A stretch of DNA of 64,000 nucleotides from Burkholderiales bacterium (GTDB lineage: Bacteria > Pseudomonadota > Gammaproteobacteria > Burkholderiales > Burkholderiaceae_C): NCBI GenBank assembly GCA_026954015.1, contig JAIXLP010000041.1, positions 35,295 through 99,294 on the forward strand, written 5' to 3'. Both the position numbers and the translations under genes were made by a program. A model generated the notes under the pieces. The model had not been told where the DNA came from and made no database searches. It worked only from the letters and a program-made list of their open reading frames with translations. Of the stretch, positions 1-8,626 are shown piece after piece (position 1 is the first letter of the stretch; the number at the start of each line of letters is the position of its first letter).

Positions 1-1
1 A

Positions 2-1216
2 CTGTTTCCGGGCAGTGGGCAGCAGGCGCTGTATTTCACGCCCGCCAACGGCACGCCGATGGAGCTCTCCGCTGGTGTCCTGGGCGGCGGCGAGGTTGCC
101 GGCCTGCTGCAGTTCGTCAATGGCGATCTGGTCGATGCCGGCAACCAGCTCGGGCGGCTGGCGCTGGGCATAGGCATGGCGATGAACACGCAGCAGGAGC
201 GCGGGCTCACGCTCGACGGCAACAGTGGCACGCCCTTGTTTGCGGTGCCCGCGGGTGCCTCCGGCTACAGCGACAACCCCGGGACCGTCGGCAGCGTCAC
301 GTACACCGACCCGACGGCGCTGACCGCGTCCGACTACGAGGTGCGCTTCACCTCGCCGCCCGCGGGTGTCGTGGTGCGCGTGTCCGACGGCAAGACCACG
401 AATGTTGGCGACTTCACCGCAGGTGTGGCACTCGACGGCCTGAATTTTCAGTTCTCCACACCGGGCGTGGCCGGCGAGCGCGTGCTGTTCCAGCCGTTTG
501 CCGCTGCGGCCGCCAACATCCGTGCGCTCATCACGTCGCCGCGCGATCTCGCGGCGGCGAATCCGGTCAACGCCGCCATGGGCAGCGCCAACGCGGGCAC
601 GCTGCAACTGGCGTCGCTGCAGGTCACCGGGCCCGGCTACACGCCCCCGCCGCTGGGCGACGCGACGAGTCCACCGGCGTTTCCCGGCGGCATCCAGCTC
701 CGCTTCACCGCTGCCGGGACGTTCGACGTGCTTGACCGCGGCAGCGCTCCGCCGACCACCTTGGCGACGGGCCTGAGCTACGTGCCCGGCCAGCCCATCA
801 CCATCCAGGGATGGAGCATCACGCTGCAGGGCACGCCGAAAGCCGGGGACACGGTCACGGTGGGCAACGCCTCCGATCCGCAATACGGAGGCTGGTACAC
901 GCGCGACGCGGGCAACGCGCAGGCGCTCATGGACCTGCGCGATCTGAAGATGTTCGACGAATCCACGCTGTCCGACGGCTACGCGAGTCTCATGGCGCAG
1001 GTCGGCACGCGCACCCAGAGCGCGCAGTACGCGGCGCAGGTGTCGGGCTCGATCGCCGCCAGCCTGGAGGCCGACCGCACCGCTGTCTCGGGCGTCAACC
1101 TGGATGAAGAAGCCGCCAAGCTGATCCAGTACCAGCAGGCCTACCAGGCGTCGGCCAAGGTGCTGCAGATCGCGCAAAACATTTTTGACAGCCTGATCCA
1201 GGCGGTGGGCCGCTGA
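2..1216 (+). CDS. flgK: Flagellar hook-associated protein 1, C-terminal part (5' end outside window)
   Basis: FlgK (HAP1) is the first of the two junction proteins between hook and filament; it is exported through the flagellar type III apparatus. The frame is open from base 2, so only about the last 404 residues are present. The end carries the FlgK signature: a helical tail with SGVNLDEEAAKLIQYQQ followed by AYQASAKVLQ and a short hydrophobic finish, the part that packs in the D0 coiled coil. The preceding few hundred residues are Gly/Thr/Asp-rich beta structure typical of the variable outer domains. flgL follows 60 bases later, the usual flgKL pairing. The identification rests mainly on the C-terminal motif and the neighbour. 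Confidence 0.93.
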   Translation: MFPGSGQQALYFTPANGTPMELSAGVLGGGEVAGLLQFVNGDLVDAGNQLGRLALGIGMAMNTQQERGLTLDGNSGTPLFAVPAGASGYSDNPGTVGSVTYTDPTALTASDYEVRFTSPPAGVVVRVSDGKTTNVGDFTAGVALDGLNFQFSTPGVAGERVLFQPFAAAAANIRALITSPRDLAAANPVNAAMGSANAGTLQLASLQVTGPGYTPPPLGDATSPPAFPGGIQLRFTAAGTFDVLDRGSAPPTTLATGLSYVPGQPITIQGWSITLQGTPKAGDTVTVGNASDPQYGGWYTRDAGNAQALMDLRDLKMFDESTLSDGYASLMAQVGTRTQSAQYAAQVSGSIAASLEADRTAVSGVNLDEEAAKLIQYQQAYQASAKVLQIAQNIFDSLIQAVGR

Positions 1217-1276
1217 GGTGCGCGATGGTGCGATGGTCTCGTGCACCCTCAAGCGTCGCACACGAAGGAGTGAGTG

Positions 1277-2536
1277 ATGGGTGACAGCTACTACCGCGTG
1301 AGCACCGCCAACCTCTACGACGGCACGGTGCGCAACCTGCAGGCGCGTCAGAAGTCGCTGGCCAGTCTGCAGGAGAACCTGAGCACCGGCAAGCGCGTGG
1401 TGCGGCCAAGCGACGACCCGGTGGCGGCGGCACAGGCCGAGCGCGCGCTCACGCGCCTGTCGCGCTTGCAGAGCGAACAGCGCCAGCTCGAGGTGCAGCG
1501 CGCCAACGTGGCGCAGGCCGAATCCACGCTGGGCGATGCGATCGACCTGGTGCAGCAGATCCGTGAAACCGTCGTCGCGGCCGGTGGCGGCACGCTGACG
1601 CAGGTGGATCGTCAGACCTACGCGTCGCAACTGCAGAGCCTGCAGGATCAGCTCAAGGACGTGATCAACCGTAAGGACGCCAACGGCGTACCGTTGCTGG
1701 GCGCGTTGGGCAGTGCGCTCGAGCCCTTCGCCGGCCCGCTTGCCGGCAGCCCCGACTACCTCTACAACGGCCTTGCGGGGCAGGCCAGCAGCACGGGCGA
1801 CGCGGTCGCCTCTCGCCTTGACGGTCATGCGGCGCTGATGTTTGACCCGGTGCGCGACGGCGTGTATGGCGCAACGCTCGTGCGGGGCGATCCGTCAAGC
1901 TCGCTGCTTTCCAGCGCCATCCAGACTTCGCATCTGCAGACCCTCGACGGCGCAAGTTACGCGCTGCAGGTGACGACGGTGAACACCACGGGCGGCACGA
2001 CTTCGGTCGACTACACGCTCACCCGCACGGCGCACGACGGCACGGTGACGACGAGCACCGGCAGCACGGCGCCGGTGCGTGACGGTCAGCCCATGCCGGT
2101 TGCGATCAGCGAGGGCGCGGACACGGTCATGCAGTTCACGCTTGAAGGCACGCCTGCGATCGGCGACACCCTCACGCTCGCGCCGAGCACCAGCCTGATG
2201 GGCAGCGTGCAGGATGCGATCCGCGGCATCGCTGGCGCGGGCGATTCCGCGGCCGCGGCGCAGGTCACCAACCAGGCGCTCGCGCAGATCGATGCGGGTC
2301 TGCAGCGTCTGAGCAGCGTGCGCGGCTACGCGGGCGAACTGCTCAACCGCGTTGACCGCATCTCGGGCGCGCAGGAACAGCGCTCCATCCAGCTCGAGGC
2401 CGACCGCTCGCGCGCCGAGGACCTGGACATGGTGCAGGGCCTGTCGGATTTCCAGAACGCGAGCGTAGCCTACGAGGCGGCACTCAAGTCCTATGCGCAG
2501 GTGCAGCGCCTGTCGCTGTTCGATTACCTGGGCTGA
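1277..2536 (+). CDS. flgL: Flagellar hook-associated protein 3
   Basis: FlgL (HAP3) is the second hook-filament junction protein and a member of the flagellin superfamily. The N-terminal flagellin-like helix is clear, with QENLSTGKRVVRPSDDPVAA around residues 35-54. The C-terminal D0 helix contains LDMVQGLSDFQNASVAYEAA and ends near LSLFDYLG. About 419 residues is normal for the family. The ATG at 1277 is chosen over the in-frame GTG directly before it (1274) because GGAG at 1267-1270 lies about six bases upstream of the ATG. It lies just downstream of flgK and is probably cotranscribed with it. The central part is Thr/Gly-rich and variable, as expected for a surface domain. Confidence 0.95.
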   Translation: MGDSYYRVSTANLYDGTVRNLQARQKSLASLQENLSTGKRVVRPSDDPVAAAQAERALTRLSRLQSEQRQLEVQRANVAQAESTLGDAIDLVQQIRETVVAAGGGTLTQVDRQTYASQLQSLQDQLKDVINRKDANGVPLLGALGSALEPFAGPLAGSPDYLYNGLAGQASSTGDAVASRLDGHAALMFDPVRDGVYGATLVRGDPSSSLLSSAIQTSHLQTLDGASYALQVTTVNTTGGTTSVDYTLTRTAHDGTVTTSTGSTAPVRDGQPMPVAISEGADTVMQFTLEGTPAIGDTLTLAPSTSLMGSVQDAIRGIAGAGDSAAAAQVTNQALAQIDAGLQRLSSVRGYAGELLNRVDRISGAQEQRSIQLEADRSRAEDLDMVQGLSDFQNASVAYEAALKSYAQVQRLSLFDYLG

Positions 2537-2608
2537 CGATGGGCTCGTCGCATGGTTTCGGTATAGGGTGGCCGGGGCCAGCGCCGGCGTTTGCGTGATC
2601 CAACGTCC

Positions 2609-3841
2609 ATGGTGCAATCGGTTCTAGGCAGTCTCACGCTCGGGTACCGCCCGCTGTGGAATGCGGCGCGGCGCCTCGCCGGGGTGCAGCTCTTCGTGCA
2701 CGACGACGATGGCGGCCAGGCTGATGCGCTGCACCTGCTGCGCACGATAGACGAGCTCTGGAGCGCGAGCTCACCGCCGCTGCTGCTCGCGCCGCGTTCG
2801 CAGCGCATCCTCGCGGACTGGCTCGGGCACGCGCCGCCGGGCTCGCCGCCGATCGAGGTGCGCGACGCCTGGCTTGCCGACCCTGCCACGCTCGCGCTCG
2901 CGCGCGCGGCGCACCGGCGCGGGCTCAAGCTCGTCTGGCGCGGGCCGCTTGCGCGCCTGCCTGAACCCGAGGTGGCGGGGCTCTTCGACACCAGCCTGCT
3001 CGGCGTGGCGACGAGCGACGCGGTGGCCGCGCTGCAGATGGCGCGCGGGCCACGCACCGGCGCGTCCGCGCCCGTGAACCCGGTCTTCGCGGGGCAGATC
3101 TACGAAGACGTTGCAAGCCGCGCGCTGCTCACGCACTGCCTGGATACCAGTGGTGCGCTGGCGCTGGCCGGCTGGCCCACGGAGGACGTGTTGCACAGCC
3201 TGCGCCACCAGTTACAGCAGCCCGCGCATGAGGTGGTGCTGCGGCTGCTCAAGGCGATCGACGACGAGCAATCCATCGACCGCTTCGAGCAGGTGCTGGG
3301 GCAGGACCCGCTGCTCGCCTACCGCTTCATGAACTACACCAATTCGGCCGCGCTGGGCCTGCGCACCGGCGTCAGTTCGCTGCGCCGCGGGCTCGTGATG
3401 ATGGGCTACAACTCGATCCGCCGCTGGCTGGGCGACCAGCTGCCCGGCGCCTCGACCGAGCCCGACCTGCGCCCGGTGCGCGAATCCATGGTGCTGCGCG
3501 CGCGGCTGGCCGAACAGCTCATCCAGGCGGGCGCGGGCAAGGAACTGCGCAGCGAGGTCTATCTGTGCTCGCTGTTTTCACAGCTGGATCTGCTGCTCGG
3601 GGAACCGCTGGGCACGATCCTGCGACGCCTGCCGCTTTCCGATCGCGTGTACGACGCCGCGGTGCAGCATGACGGGCCGTATGCCGCGAGCCTGGACGTG
3701 GCAGCGGCGCTGGAGGGCGACGACGTCGCCGTGCTGCGCCAGCTGTGCAAGCGCCACGAACTCGAACGCGAGCACGTGAACCGTTCGCTGCTGCAGATGC
3801 TGCGTGCGCTTGCCCCCGCCGCCGACGCGCAGGGTGCATGA
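2609..3841 (+). CDS. HDOD domain protein with a degenerate EAL-like N-terminus
   Basis: About 410 residues. The C-terminal half is an HDOD domain, a catalytically inactive HD-type output module found in signalling proteins. It starts around residue 185 with LQQPAHEVVLRLLKAIDDEQ and includes LGQDPLLAYRFMNYTNSA, the conserved HDOD core. The N-terminal half begins LGYRPLWNAARRLAGVQLFV, which resembles the opening of EAL-HDOD proteins of the YuxH/CdgJ type, but no EAL catalytic motif is visible, so c-di-GMP hydrolysis is unlikely. The ATG at 2609 is preferred; an in-frame TTG lies at 2591. It directly follows flgL on the same strand, so a motility role is possible, but this is inference from position and family. 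Confidence 0.8.
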   Translation: MVQSVLGSLTLGYRPLWNAARRLAGVQLFVHDDDGGQADALHLLRTIDELWSASSPPLLLAPRSQRILADWLGHAPPGSPPIEVRDAWLADPATLALARAAHRRGLKLVWRGPLARLPEPEVAGLFDTSLLGVATSDAVAALQMARGPRTGASAPVNPVFAGQIYEDVASRALLTHCLDTSGALALAGWPTEDVLHSLRHQLQQPAHEVVLRLLKAIDDEQSIDRFEQVLGQDPLLAYRFMNYTNSAALGLRTGVSSLRRGLVMMGYNSIRRWLGDQLPGASTEPDLRPVRESMVLRARLAEQLIQAGAGKELRSEVYLCSLFSQLDLLLGEPLGTILRRLPLSDRVYDAAVQHDGPYAASLDVAAALEGDDVAVLRQLCKRHELEREHVNRSLLQMLRALAPAADAQGA

Positions 3842-3842
3842 T

Positions 3843-3860
3843 CACTCCCTCGAAGGAGTG
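3843..3860 (+). promoter_or_regulatory. Hairpin enclosing the Shine-Dalgarno of the nitronate monooxygenase gene
   Basis: CACTCC (3843-3848) is perfectly complementary to GGAGTG (3855-3860), with a six-base loop. The GGAG half is the only good Shine-Dalgarno for the ATG at 3863. If the hairpin forms in mRNA, the ribosome site is paired. Function is unproven, and six base pairs may arise by chance. Confidence 0.4.
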
Positions 3861-3862
3861 TC

Positions 3863-5326
3863 ATGCCCATGTCCCGATCTACCACCCTGGCGGCCACGCC
3901 GCTGTCGCGCCTGCTCGGTTGCCGCGCGCCGCTGATCCTCGCGGGCATGGGCGGGGTGGCGCGCTCCGAGCTCGTGGCGGCGGTGAGCGGCTACGGGGGA
4001 TTCGGCTTTCTCGGCATGGTGCGCGAGCCGCTGGCGCTGCTCGAGCGCGAGGTGGCGCGGGTGCGCGCGCTCACCGACGCACCCTTCGGCGTGAACCTGA
4101 TACCGGCGGGCACGCCGCGGGCGCTGCTGCGCTCGCAGGTGGATGCGTGCATTGCGCTCGGGGTGCCCGCGGTCGAACTGTTCTGGGATGTGGACGAGGG
4201 GGTCGTGGCGCGGTTGCGCGCCGCCGGCATCACCGTGCTCTACCAGGTGGGGTCGGCGCGCGACGCGCTGCACGCGCAGGCCGCGGGCGCGCACGCGGTC
4301 ATCGCGCAGGGCGTGGAGGCAGGTGGGCACGTCTGGGGTCGCCAGCCGCTGGAGGCGCTGCTCGACGAGGTGCTGGGCTGCGTGAGCGTGCCGGTGGCCG
4401 CCGCCGGCGGGCTTGCGGACGGGCGCAGCGTGGGGCGGGTGCTGGCGCGCGGGGCGCAGGCGGTGGTGCTGGGCACGGCGCTGATCGCAACCGACGAATC
4501 GTTCGCCCACGACGTGCACAAGCGCATCCTCGTGGCGGGCAAGGCCGATGCAACGCTGCTCACCGAGGATTTTCACGTGAACTGGCCGCCGCATGCGGCG
4601 GTGCGCGTACTGCCCAACGCGGTCACGCGCGGCGAGCGCGGCGACCCGTACACCAGCGCGCCGCAGGTGATAGGCGAGGAAGAAGGGCGGCCGGTTTACC
4701 TGTTCAGCACCGACTCGCCGCTGCGCTCGATGACCGGCGACCTCGAGGCCATGGCGCTGTACGCCGGCCGTGGCGTGGATGCCGTCGACGCCATCGAACC
4801 CGCGGCGCAGCGCCTGGCGCGCATCGAGCGCGAGGCAGCGGCGCACCTGCGCCTCGTCGCCGATGCGCCCGAGCCGCTTGCGTCGCCCGTGTGCTACGCC
4901 GGGCAGGCGCGCGAGGCCGAGCGTGCGCCGCTGATCGCGCAGCTGGTGGCCTTGCTGGCGGATGAGCGCGCGCTCGCGCGCGTGCTCGCCGAGACGCGCG
5001 CGCAGGTGCTGGATGCGCCGCTGCGCACGTTCGCGGACGTTGCCCTTGCAGCGCAGACCCGCGGGTGCGGCACGCTCGTGCGGGCGCTGCGCGCGCTCGA
5101 TGCCGCGCCCGATCCAGCCACGGGCGAGCCGTATGCGCAGGCGATGGCGCTGCGCGACCCGCGCGAGCGCCTGGCGCTGGCCGCGCGCTGGCGTGGGGCG
5201 TGGCAGGCGCGCTGGCAGGCGCTCGAAGCGGCGCTGGACGATGCGCAGGCGCGCGACGACTGGCAGCAGGCCGTGCGTGCGCACGAGGCGGTGCTGCAGG
5301 AATGGCGCTGGGTCGGCCCCGTATAG
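3863..5326 (+). CDS. Nitronate monooxygenase family flavoprotein with C-terminal extension
   Basis: FMN-dependent TIM-barrel enzyme of the nitronate monooxygenase (2-nitropropane dioxygenase) group, which oxidises alkyl nitronates such as propionate 3-nitronate. Visible signatures are LILAGMGGV near residue 25, GVEAGGHVWG at 150-159, VPVAAAGGLADG at about 177-188 and VVLGTALIAT at 201-210, the phosphate-binding end of the barrel. At 487 residues it is longer than the usual 320-370. The last ~130 residues are Ala/Arg/Leu-rich and probably helical, perhaps a ferritin-like module of the DUF6306 kind; that name is tentative. The start codon is 22 bases after the HDOD gene, behind a GGAG sequence that can fold into a hairpin. 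Confidence 0.85.
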   Translation: MPMSRSTTLAATPLSRLLGCRAPLILAGMGGVARSELVAAVSGYGGFGFLGMVREPLALLEREVARVRALTDAPFGVNLIPAGTPRALLRSQVDACIALGVPAVELFWDVDEGVVARLRAAGITVLYQVGSARDALHAQAAGAHAVIAQGVEAGGHVWGRQPLEALLDEVLGCVSVPVAAAGGLADGRSVGRVLARGAQAVVLGTALIATDESFAHDVHKRILVAGKADATLLTEDFHVNWPPHAAVRVLPNAVTRGERGDPYTSAPQVIGEEEGRPVYLFSTDSPLRSMTGDLEAMALYAGRGVDAVDAIEPAAQRLARIEREAAAHLRLVADAPEPLASPVCYAGQAREAERAPLIAQLVALLADERALARVLAETRAQVLDAPLRTFADVALAAQTRGCGTLVRALRALDAAPDPATGEPYAQAMALRDPRERLALAARWRGAWQARWQALEAALDDAQARDDWQQAVRAHEAVLQEWRWVGPV

Positions 5327-5355
5327 TGCGCGCTTGGCCTGCTGCCTGTCCCCCC

Positions 5356-5955
5356 ATGCCCCTGGCTGAATTCACCGCGCTGCTGCTGCTGGCGACCGCC
5401 ATGAGCTTCACGCCTGGCCCCAATACGTCGCTGGCCACCGCGATTGCGGCCAACCGCGGCCTGCGGCCTGCGCTGCGCTTCGTGCTGGCGGTTCCCGTGG
5501 GCTGGTGCCTGATGCTGCTGTTGTGCGGCGCGGGGCTGGGTGCCGCGGTGGTGGCGATCCCGGCGCTGCGCTGGGCCATCAAGGCCCTGGGCATCGCCTA
5601 TCTGCTGTGGCTCGCGTGGCGCCTCGCGCAATCGGCGCGGCTCGCGCAGGCCGATGCCTCGCACTTGTCCGTCGGCTTCTGGGAGGGTGTGGCGCTGCAG
5701 TTCGTCAACATCAAGGCGTGGCTCATGCTGCTGGCGATCGTCGCGAGCTGGATCATCGGCCGCAGCGACGGCGCGCAGCGCATGCTGCTGGTGGTGCCGG
5801 TGATGGCGGGCTTCGCGTTCGCGAGCAATTTCGCCTACGCGGCGGTGGGCGCGATGCTGCGCGGCTGGCTTGCGCAGGGCGCGCGGCTGTTGTGGTTCAA
5901 CCGCGTGATGGCGCTGGTCCTGGCCGTGACCGCGCTGTGGATGATCGCGGCGTAG
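5356..5955 (+). CDS. LysE/RhtB family amino-acid exporter
   Basis: A 199-residue inner-membrane protein of the LysE/RhtB superfamily, which exports amino acids or related small molecules by proton exchange. The N-terminus has the family hallmark SFTPGPNTSLATA (residues ~16-28), followed by about six hydrophobic segments with charged loops. FVNIKAWLMLL near residue 116 is the second conserved block. The ATG at 5356 gives the normal family length; the open frame continues further upstream but runs through the preceding gene. It begins 30 bases after the nitronate monooxygenase. The substrate cannot be told from sequence. Confidence 0.9.
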   Translation: MPLAEFTALLLLATAMSFTPGPNTSLATAIAANRGLRPALRFVLAVPVGWCLMLLLCGAGLGAAVVAIPALRWAIKALGIAYLLWLAWRLAQSARLAQADASHLSVGFWEGVALQFVNIKAWLMLLAIVASWIIGRSDGAQRMLLVVPVMAGFAFASNFAYAAVGAMLRGWLAQGARLLWFNRVMALVLAVTALWMIAA

Positions 5956-6010
5956 CGCGCGTCACGGCGGGGACACGCCCGGCGGTGGCGTTTCACGAGA
6001 ATCGCCGGCC

Positions 6011-6682
6011 ATGGGAGTCGTGTATCTCGTGCGCCATGGTCAGGCCTCGTTGGGTGCGGCCGACTACGACCGGCTGGCGGAACGTGGCCAGGTGCAGGCG
6101 CAGCGCCTGGGGGCCTACTGGCAGGCGCGCGGCCGCTGTTTCGACGCGGTTTACACCGGCACGCTGCAGCGCCATGCGCAGACGCTCGCGGGCATCGTCG
6201 CGGCGCTGCCCGATCTGCCGCCCGCGTGCGTGCGCCCCGAGCTCGACGAATACGACAGCGCGGCGCTGATCCGCGCCATCCACCCCGGGCCGCTGGCCCG
6301 CGTCGATACGCCCGAACGCGCGCGTGCGCACTTCCGGCTGCTGTGCGATGCGCTCGCGCAGTGGATGGCCGGGACGATCAGCCCGGAAGGCATGCCCGAC
6401 TGGGATGATTTCGCCAGCGGCGTGCGCACGCTGCTCGACGAGGTGCGGCGCACGCATGCGGATGGGCAGGTGCTCGTGGTCTCCAGCGGCGGGCCGATCG
6501 CGACCGCGGTGGCGCAGGTGCTTGGCGTCACGCCCGAAGTCGGCATTGCGCTGAACATGCGGCTGCGCAACAGCTCGGTGAGCGAGCTCAGCGTGAGCCC
6601 GCGGCGCATGATGCTGCAGACCTTCAACACGCTGGCGCACCTGAGCGCGCCCGGCGACGAAGCGCTCGTCACGTACGCCTGA
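6011..6682 (+). CDS. Histidine phosphatase family protein (phosphoglycerate mutase-like)
   Basis: A 223-residue member of the histidine phosphatase superfamily. The catalytic phosphoacceptor motif is VYLVRHGQAS at residues 4-13, with the second active-site region LVVSSGGPIATAVAQV near residue 157. That block usually reads with a His (SHGG); here it reads SSGG, so the second catalytic histidine seems to be replaced by Ser. This pattern is seen in some subfamilies but could mean altered activity. The substrate is unknown. It lies 55 bases after the LysE exporter on the same strand; no functional link is apparent. Confidence 0.88.
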   Translation: MGVVYLVRHGQASLGAADYDRLAERGQVQAQRLGAYWQARGRCFDAVYTGTLQRHAQTLAGIVAALPDLPPACVRPELDEYDSAALIRAIHPGPLARVDTPERARAHFRLLCDALAQWMAGTISPEGMPDWDDFASGVRTLLDEVRRTHADGQVLVVSSGGPIATAVAQVLGVTPEVGIALNMRLRNSSVSELSVSPRRMMLQTFNTLAHLSAPGDEALVTYA

Positions 6683-6724
6683 TGCGGCGTCGCCCTGAAG
6701 GCAAGACCGCGTGCTGGCGCGGCG

Positions 6725-7555
6725 TCACGCGGCAGGCGGCGGCGCCACGGTGGAGGGCGCCAGCGCGTGCAGCTCGGTGAGCAGTTGCGCCAGCGCCGCG
6801 CCTGCCGCTTCCACCATCTGGCGACCCTGGTCGGCGCTGGCGGATGCGGCGTCGCCCACGGCGCCGCTTGCGTGGTAGTCCTCGATGGCCCAGCCCATCT
6901 TGGCGCTCCTGCCGTTGCCGAGGATCGCGTAGCGTTCGGCGCGTTCCTGCGAGCTCGACCGCCAGTCGCGCGCATGCTCCATGTGCACCGTGTGCGGCGC
7001 CAGGTGCAGCATCATCGAGGTCTCGATTGCGCCGCCGTGGATGCCGAATCGGTGCTCCTCGGCGGAAAAGAGCGCCTGCACCGCGTCCGGCAGCGGCAGG
7101 TTGAACCAGCTGCAGCTGTAGACCAGCAGGCCGTGGCGCTGGCGCAGCGTGCGCGCAGCGATGTCCATGGGCGCGACGTTGCCGCCGTGGCCGTTGAGCA
7201 GCAGCAGCTTTGTGATGCCCGCGCGCGCCACCGCGGCGCCGATTTCGCACCAGAGTGCCAGCAGCGTCTCGGGCGCGAGCGTGAGCGTGCCGGGGTAGGA
7301 CAGGTGCTCGGTCGACAGGCCTATGGCCTGCATCGGCAGCACCAGTACCGGAAGCTCCCGTGCAAGCCGTGGCAGCGCGGCGTCGATCACGCCCTGCAGC
7401 AGCAGCGCATCGACGTTGAGCGGCAGGTGCGGCCCGTGCTGCTCCACCGCCGCCACCGGCAGCACGGCCACCGCGCGCGCCGCGTCGCCGCTGGCGCGCG
7501 CGGCCGTGAAATCACGGGTGGAAAGCTCGGCCCAAAGGCGCGTGGGGTAGGGCAT
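6725..7555 (-). CDS. Creatininase family protein
   Basis: A 276-residue metal-dependent amidohydrolase of the creatininase superfamily, which includes creatininase, the pterin/F420 pathway enzyme ArfB and the mycofactocin peptidase MftE. Metal-binding and catalytic motifs are in order: AVEQHGPHLPLNVD (residues ~36-49), LLLLNGHGGNVAP (~117-129) and GIHGGAIETSMM (~172-183). Together they supply the Glu, His and Asp ligands of the family. It begins 23 bases after the PCu(A)C chaperone gene on the same strand and could be cotranscribed with it. The true substrate cannot be inferred. Confidence 0.9.
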   Translation of the reverse strand: MPYPTRLWAELSTRDFTAARASGDAARAVAVLPVAAVEQHGPHLPLNVDALLLQGVIDAALPRLARELPVLVLPMQAIGLSTEHLSYPGTLTLAPETLLALWCEIGAAVARAGITKLLLLNGHGGNVAPMDIAARTLRQRHGLLVYSCSWFNLPLPDAVQALFSAEEHRFGIHGGAIETSMMLHLAPHTVHMEHARDWRSSSQERAERYAILGNGRSAKMGWAIEDYHASGAVGDAASASADQGRQMVEAAGAALAQLLTELHALAPSTVAPPPAA

Positions 7556-7578
7556 GCGGCTATGGTAGCGGCGCGCGT

Positions 7579-8073
7579 TCAGCGGTGCGAGCCTGCGTGC
7601 TGCATGGCGCCCGGCGGCGTGGTGCCTGCTGAGGCGCCGGTGCGTACCGGCACCTGCAGCGTGCGCGTGAACTGCGCGCCCTTGGCGTCGGTGAGCCGCA
7701 GCGTGAGCGCGACGGTGCTGCCCGCCGCAAGCGCCTGCTTCAGATCCATCAGCATCAGGTGGTAGCCCCCGGGGGCGAGTGCCACGCGCTGGTGCGCGGG
7801 CAGCGCGAGCGCGGGGATGGCGCTCATGTGCATGGTGTTGCCTTCCAGCTTCATTTCATGCACCTCGGCCACGCCCGCCACGGGGGTGGAGACGCCGACG
7901 AGTTGGAGATCCTGCGGCGCTTGCAGCGTCATGTACGCGCCGGTGCCGCCCTGGCCCGGCACGGTCGCGCGCACCCAGGCGCCGCTGACCTCCACCGGGG
8001 CTTCCTGCGCGAACGCGCCGAGGCCACAGCACAGCAGCGCGGCCGCGGCCGCGCGAAAAACGAGGGATGACAT
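7579..8073 (-). CDS. Periplasmic copper chaperone PCu(A)C
   Basis: A 164-residue exported protein of the PCu(A)C family, which carries Cu(I) in the periplasm and helps load the CuA/CuB sites of cytochrome oxidase. A signal peptide (about residues 1-22, ending LGAFAQ) is followed by VSGAWVRATVPGQGGTGAYM. The conserved copper ligands are visible: His-Glu-Met in VAEVHEMKLEGNTMHMSAI, then GGYHLMLMDLKQ. The start at 8073 gives a proper signal peptide; the much longer upstream open frame is not coding. It sits between DUF2946 and the creatininase gene, and near a DsbD-like reductase, which fits copper handling in the periplasm. Confidence 0.93.
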   Translation of the reverse strand: MSSLVFRAAAAALLCCGLGAFAQEAPVEVSGAWVRATVPGQGGTGAYMTLQAPQDLQLVGVSTPVAGVAEVHEMKLEGNTMHMSAIPALALPAHQRVALAPGGYHLMLMDLKQALAAGSTVALTLRLTDAKGAQFTRTLQVPVRTGASAGTTPPGAMQHAGSHR

Positions 8074-8087
8074 GGTGTTCTTGCTCC

Positions 8088-8118
8088 GAAAAGAAAAAGA
8101 GGTGCGCCAACGTGGCGC
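8088..8118 (-). terminator. Rho-independent terminator after the DUF2946 gene
   Basis: Read on the minus strand, GCGCCA-CGT-TGGCGC (8118-8104) forms a six-pair stem with a three-base loop, followed after a few bases by a T-rich run at about 8100-8088. It lies between the end of DUF2946 (8133) and the start of PCu(A)C (8073), so it would limit read-through between those genes. Confidence 0.65.
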
Positions 8119-8132
8119 GGCCAGGGGTCTTT

Positions 8133-8507
8133 TCAGAGTGCGGGCGGCCCGCGCACCGGCGGCACGGCCACGCCCCGCGCGGTCGGCGACGCGTGCGCGG
8201 CGGGTTGCAGCAGGTAGGAGAGGAACGCGGCCGTGGCAGGCGGCCCTGGCCACAACGGCGGTGGCGGCGCCGTCGGCAGGCACATCGGGCAGTTCAGGTG
8301 CTGCCCGCCGGGAGCGGTGCCGGCGGCGGGCAGCAGCGTCGCGGGGCCTGCGCTGGTGCAGATGTCCTGCAGCGCCGTGGGCAGGGCCCAGGACGCTGCG
8401 GCCGCCGCGCCCAGCGTGAGCGCGAACCACGCCAGCACCGCGCGGCCCAGCAGGCCGGCGGCGTTGTGGCGAAGGCGTGCGAATGGCGACATGGCGGCGC
8501 GGGCCAT
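8133..8507 (-). CDS. DUF2946 family small membrane/exported protein
   Basis: A protein of about 124 residues with one N-terminal hydrophobic segment (LLGRAVLAWFALTLGAAAAA), then QDICTSAG and HLNCPMCLPT. The ICTSAG...CPxC arrangement is the hallmark of DUF2946 proteins, which are often found next to copper homeostasis or cytochrome oxidase assembly genes. The cysteines suggest metal or redox involvement, but no function is established. The start is uncertain: ATG at 8507 is used here, and ATG at 8492 is equally possible. The divergent dsbD-like gene starts 119 bases away, so the gap probably holds promoters for both. Confidence 0.7.
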   Translation of the reverse strand: MARAAMSPFARLRHNAAGLLGRAVLAWFALTLGAAAAASWALPTALQDICTSAGPATLLPAAGTAPGGQHLNCPMCLPTAPPPPLWPGPPATAAFLSYLLQPAAHASPTARGVAVPPVRGPPAL

Positions 8508-8626
8508 GATAGCAAGGCGGATGCGCGCGCCGGGGCGAACCGTTACGATGCGGCCCCTTCCTGCGCATCGGCGTGGCAGGTACTGCCCGGAACCAAACGA
8601 CCGGGGCGCCGCTCCCACGTAACGCC

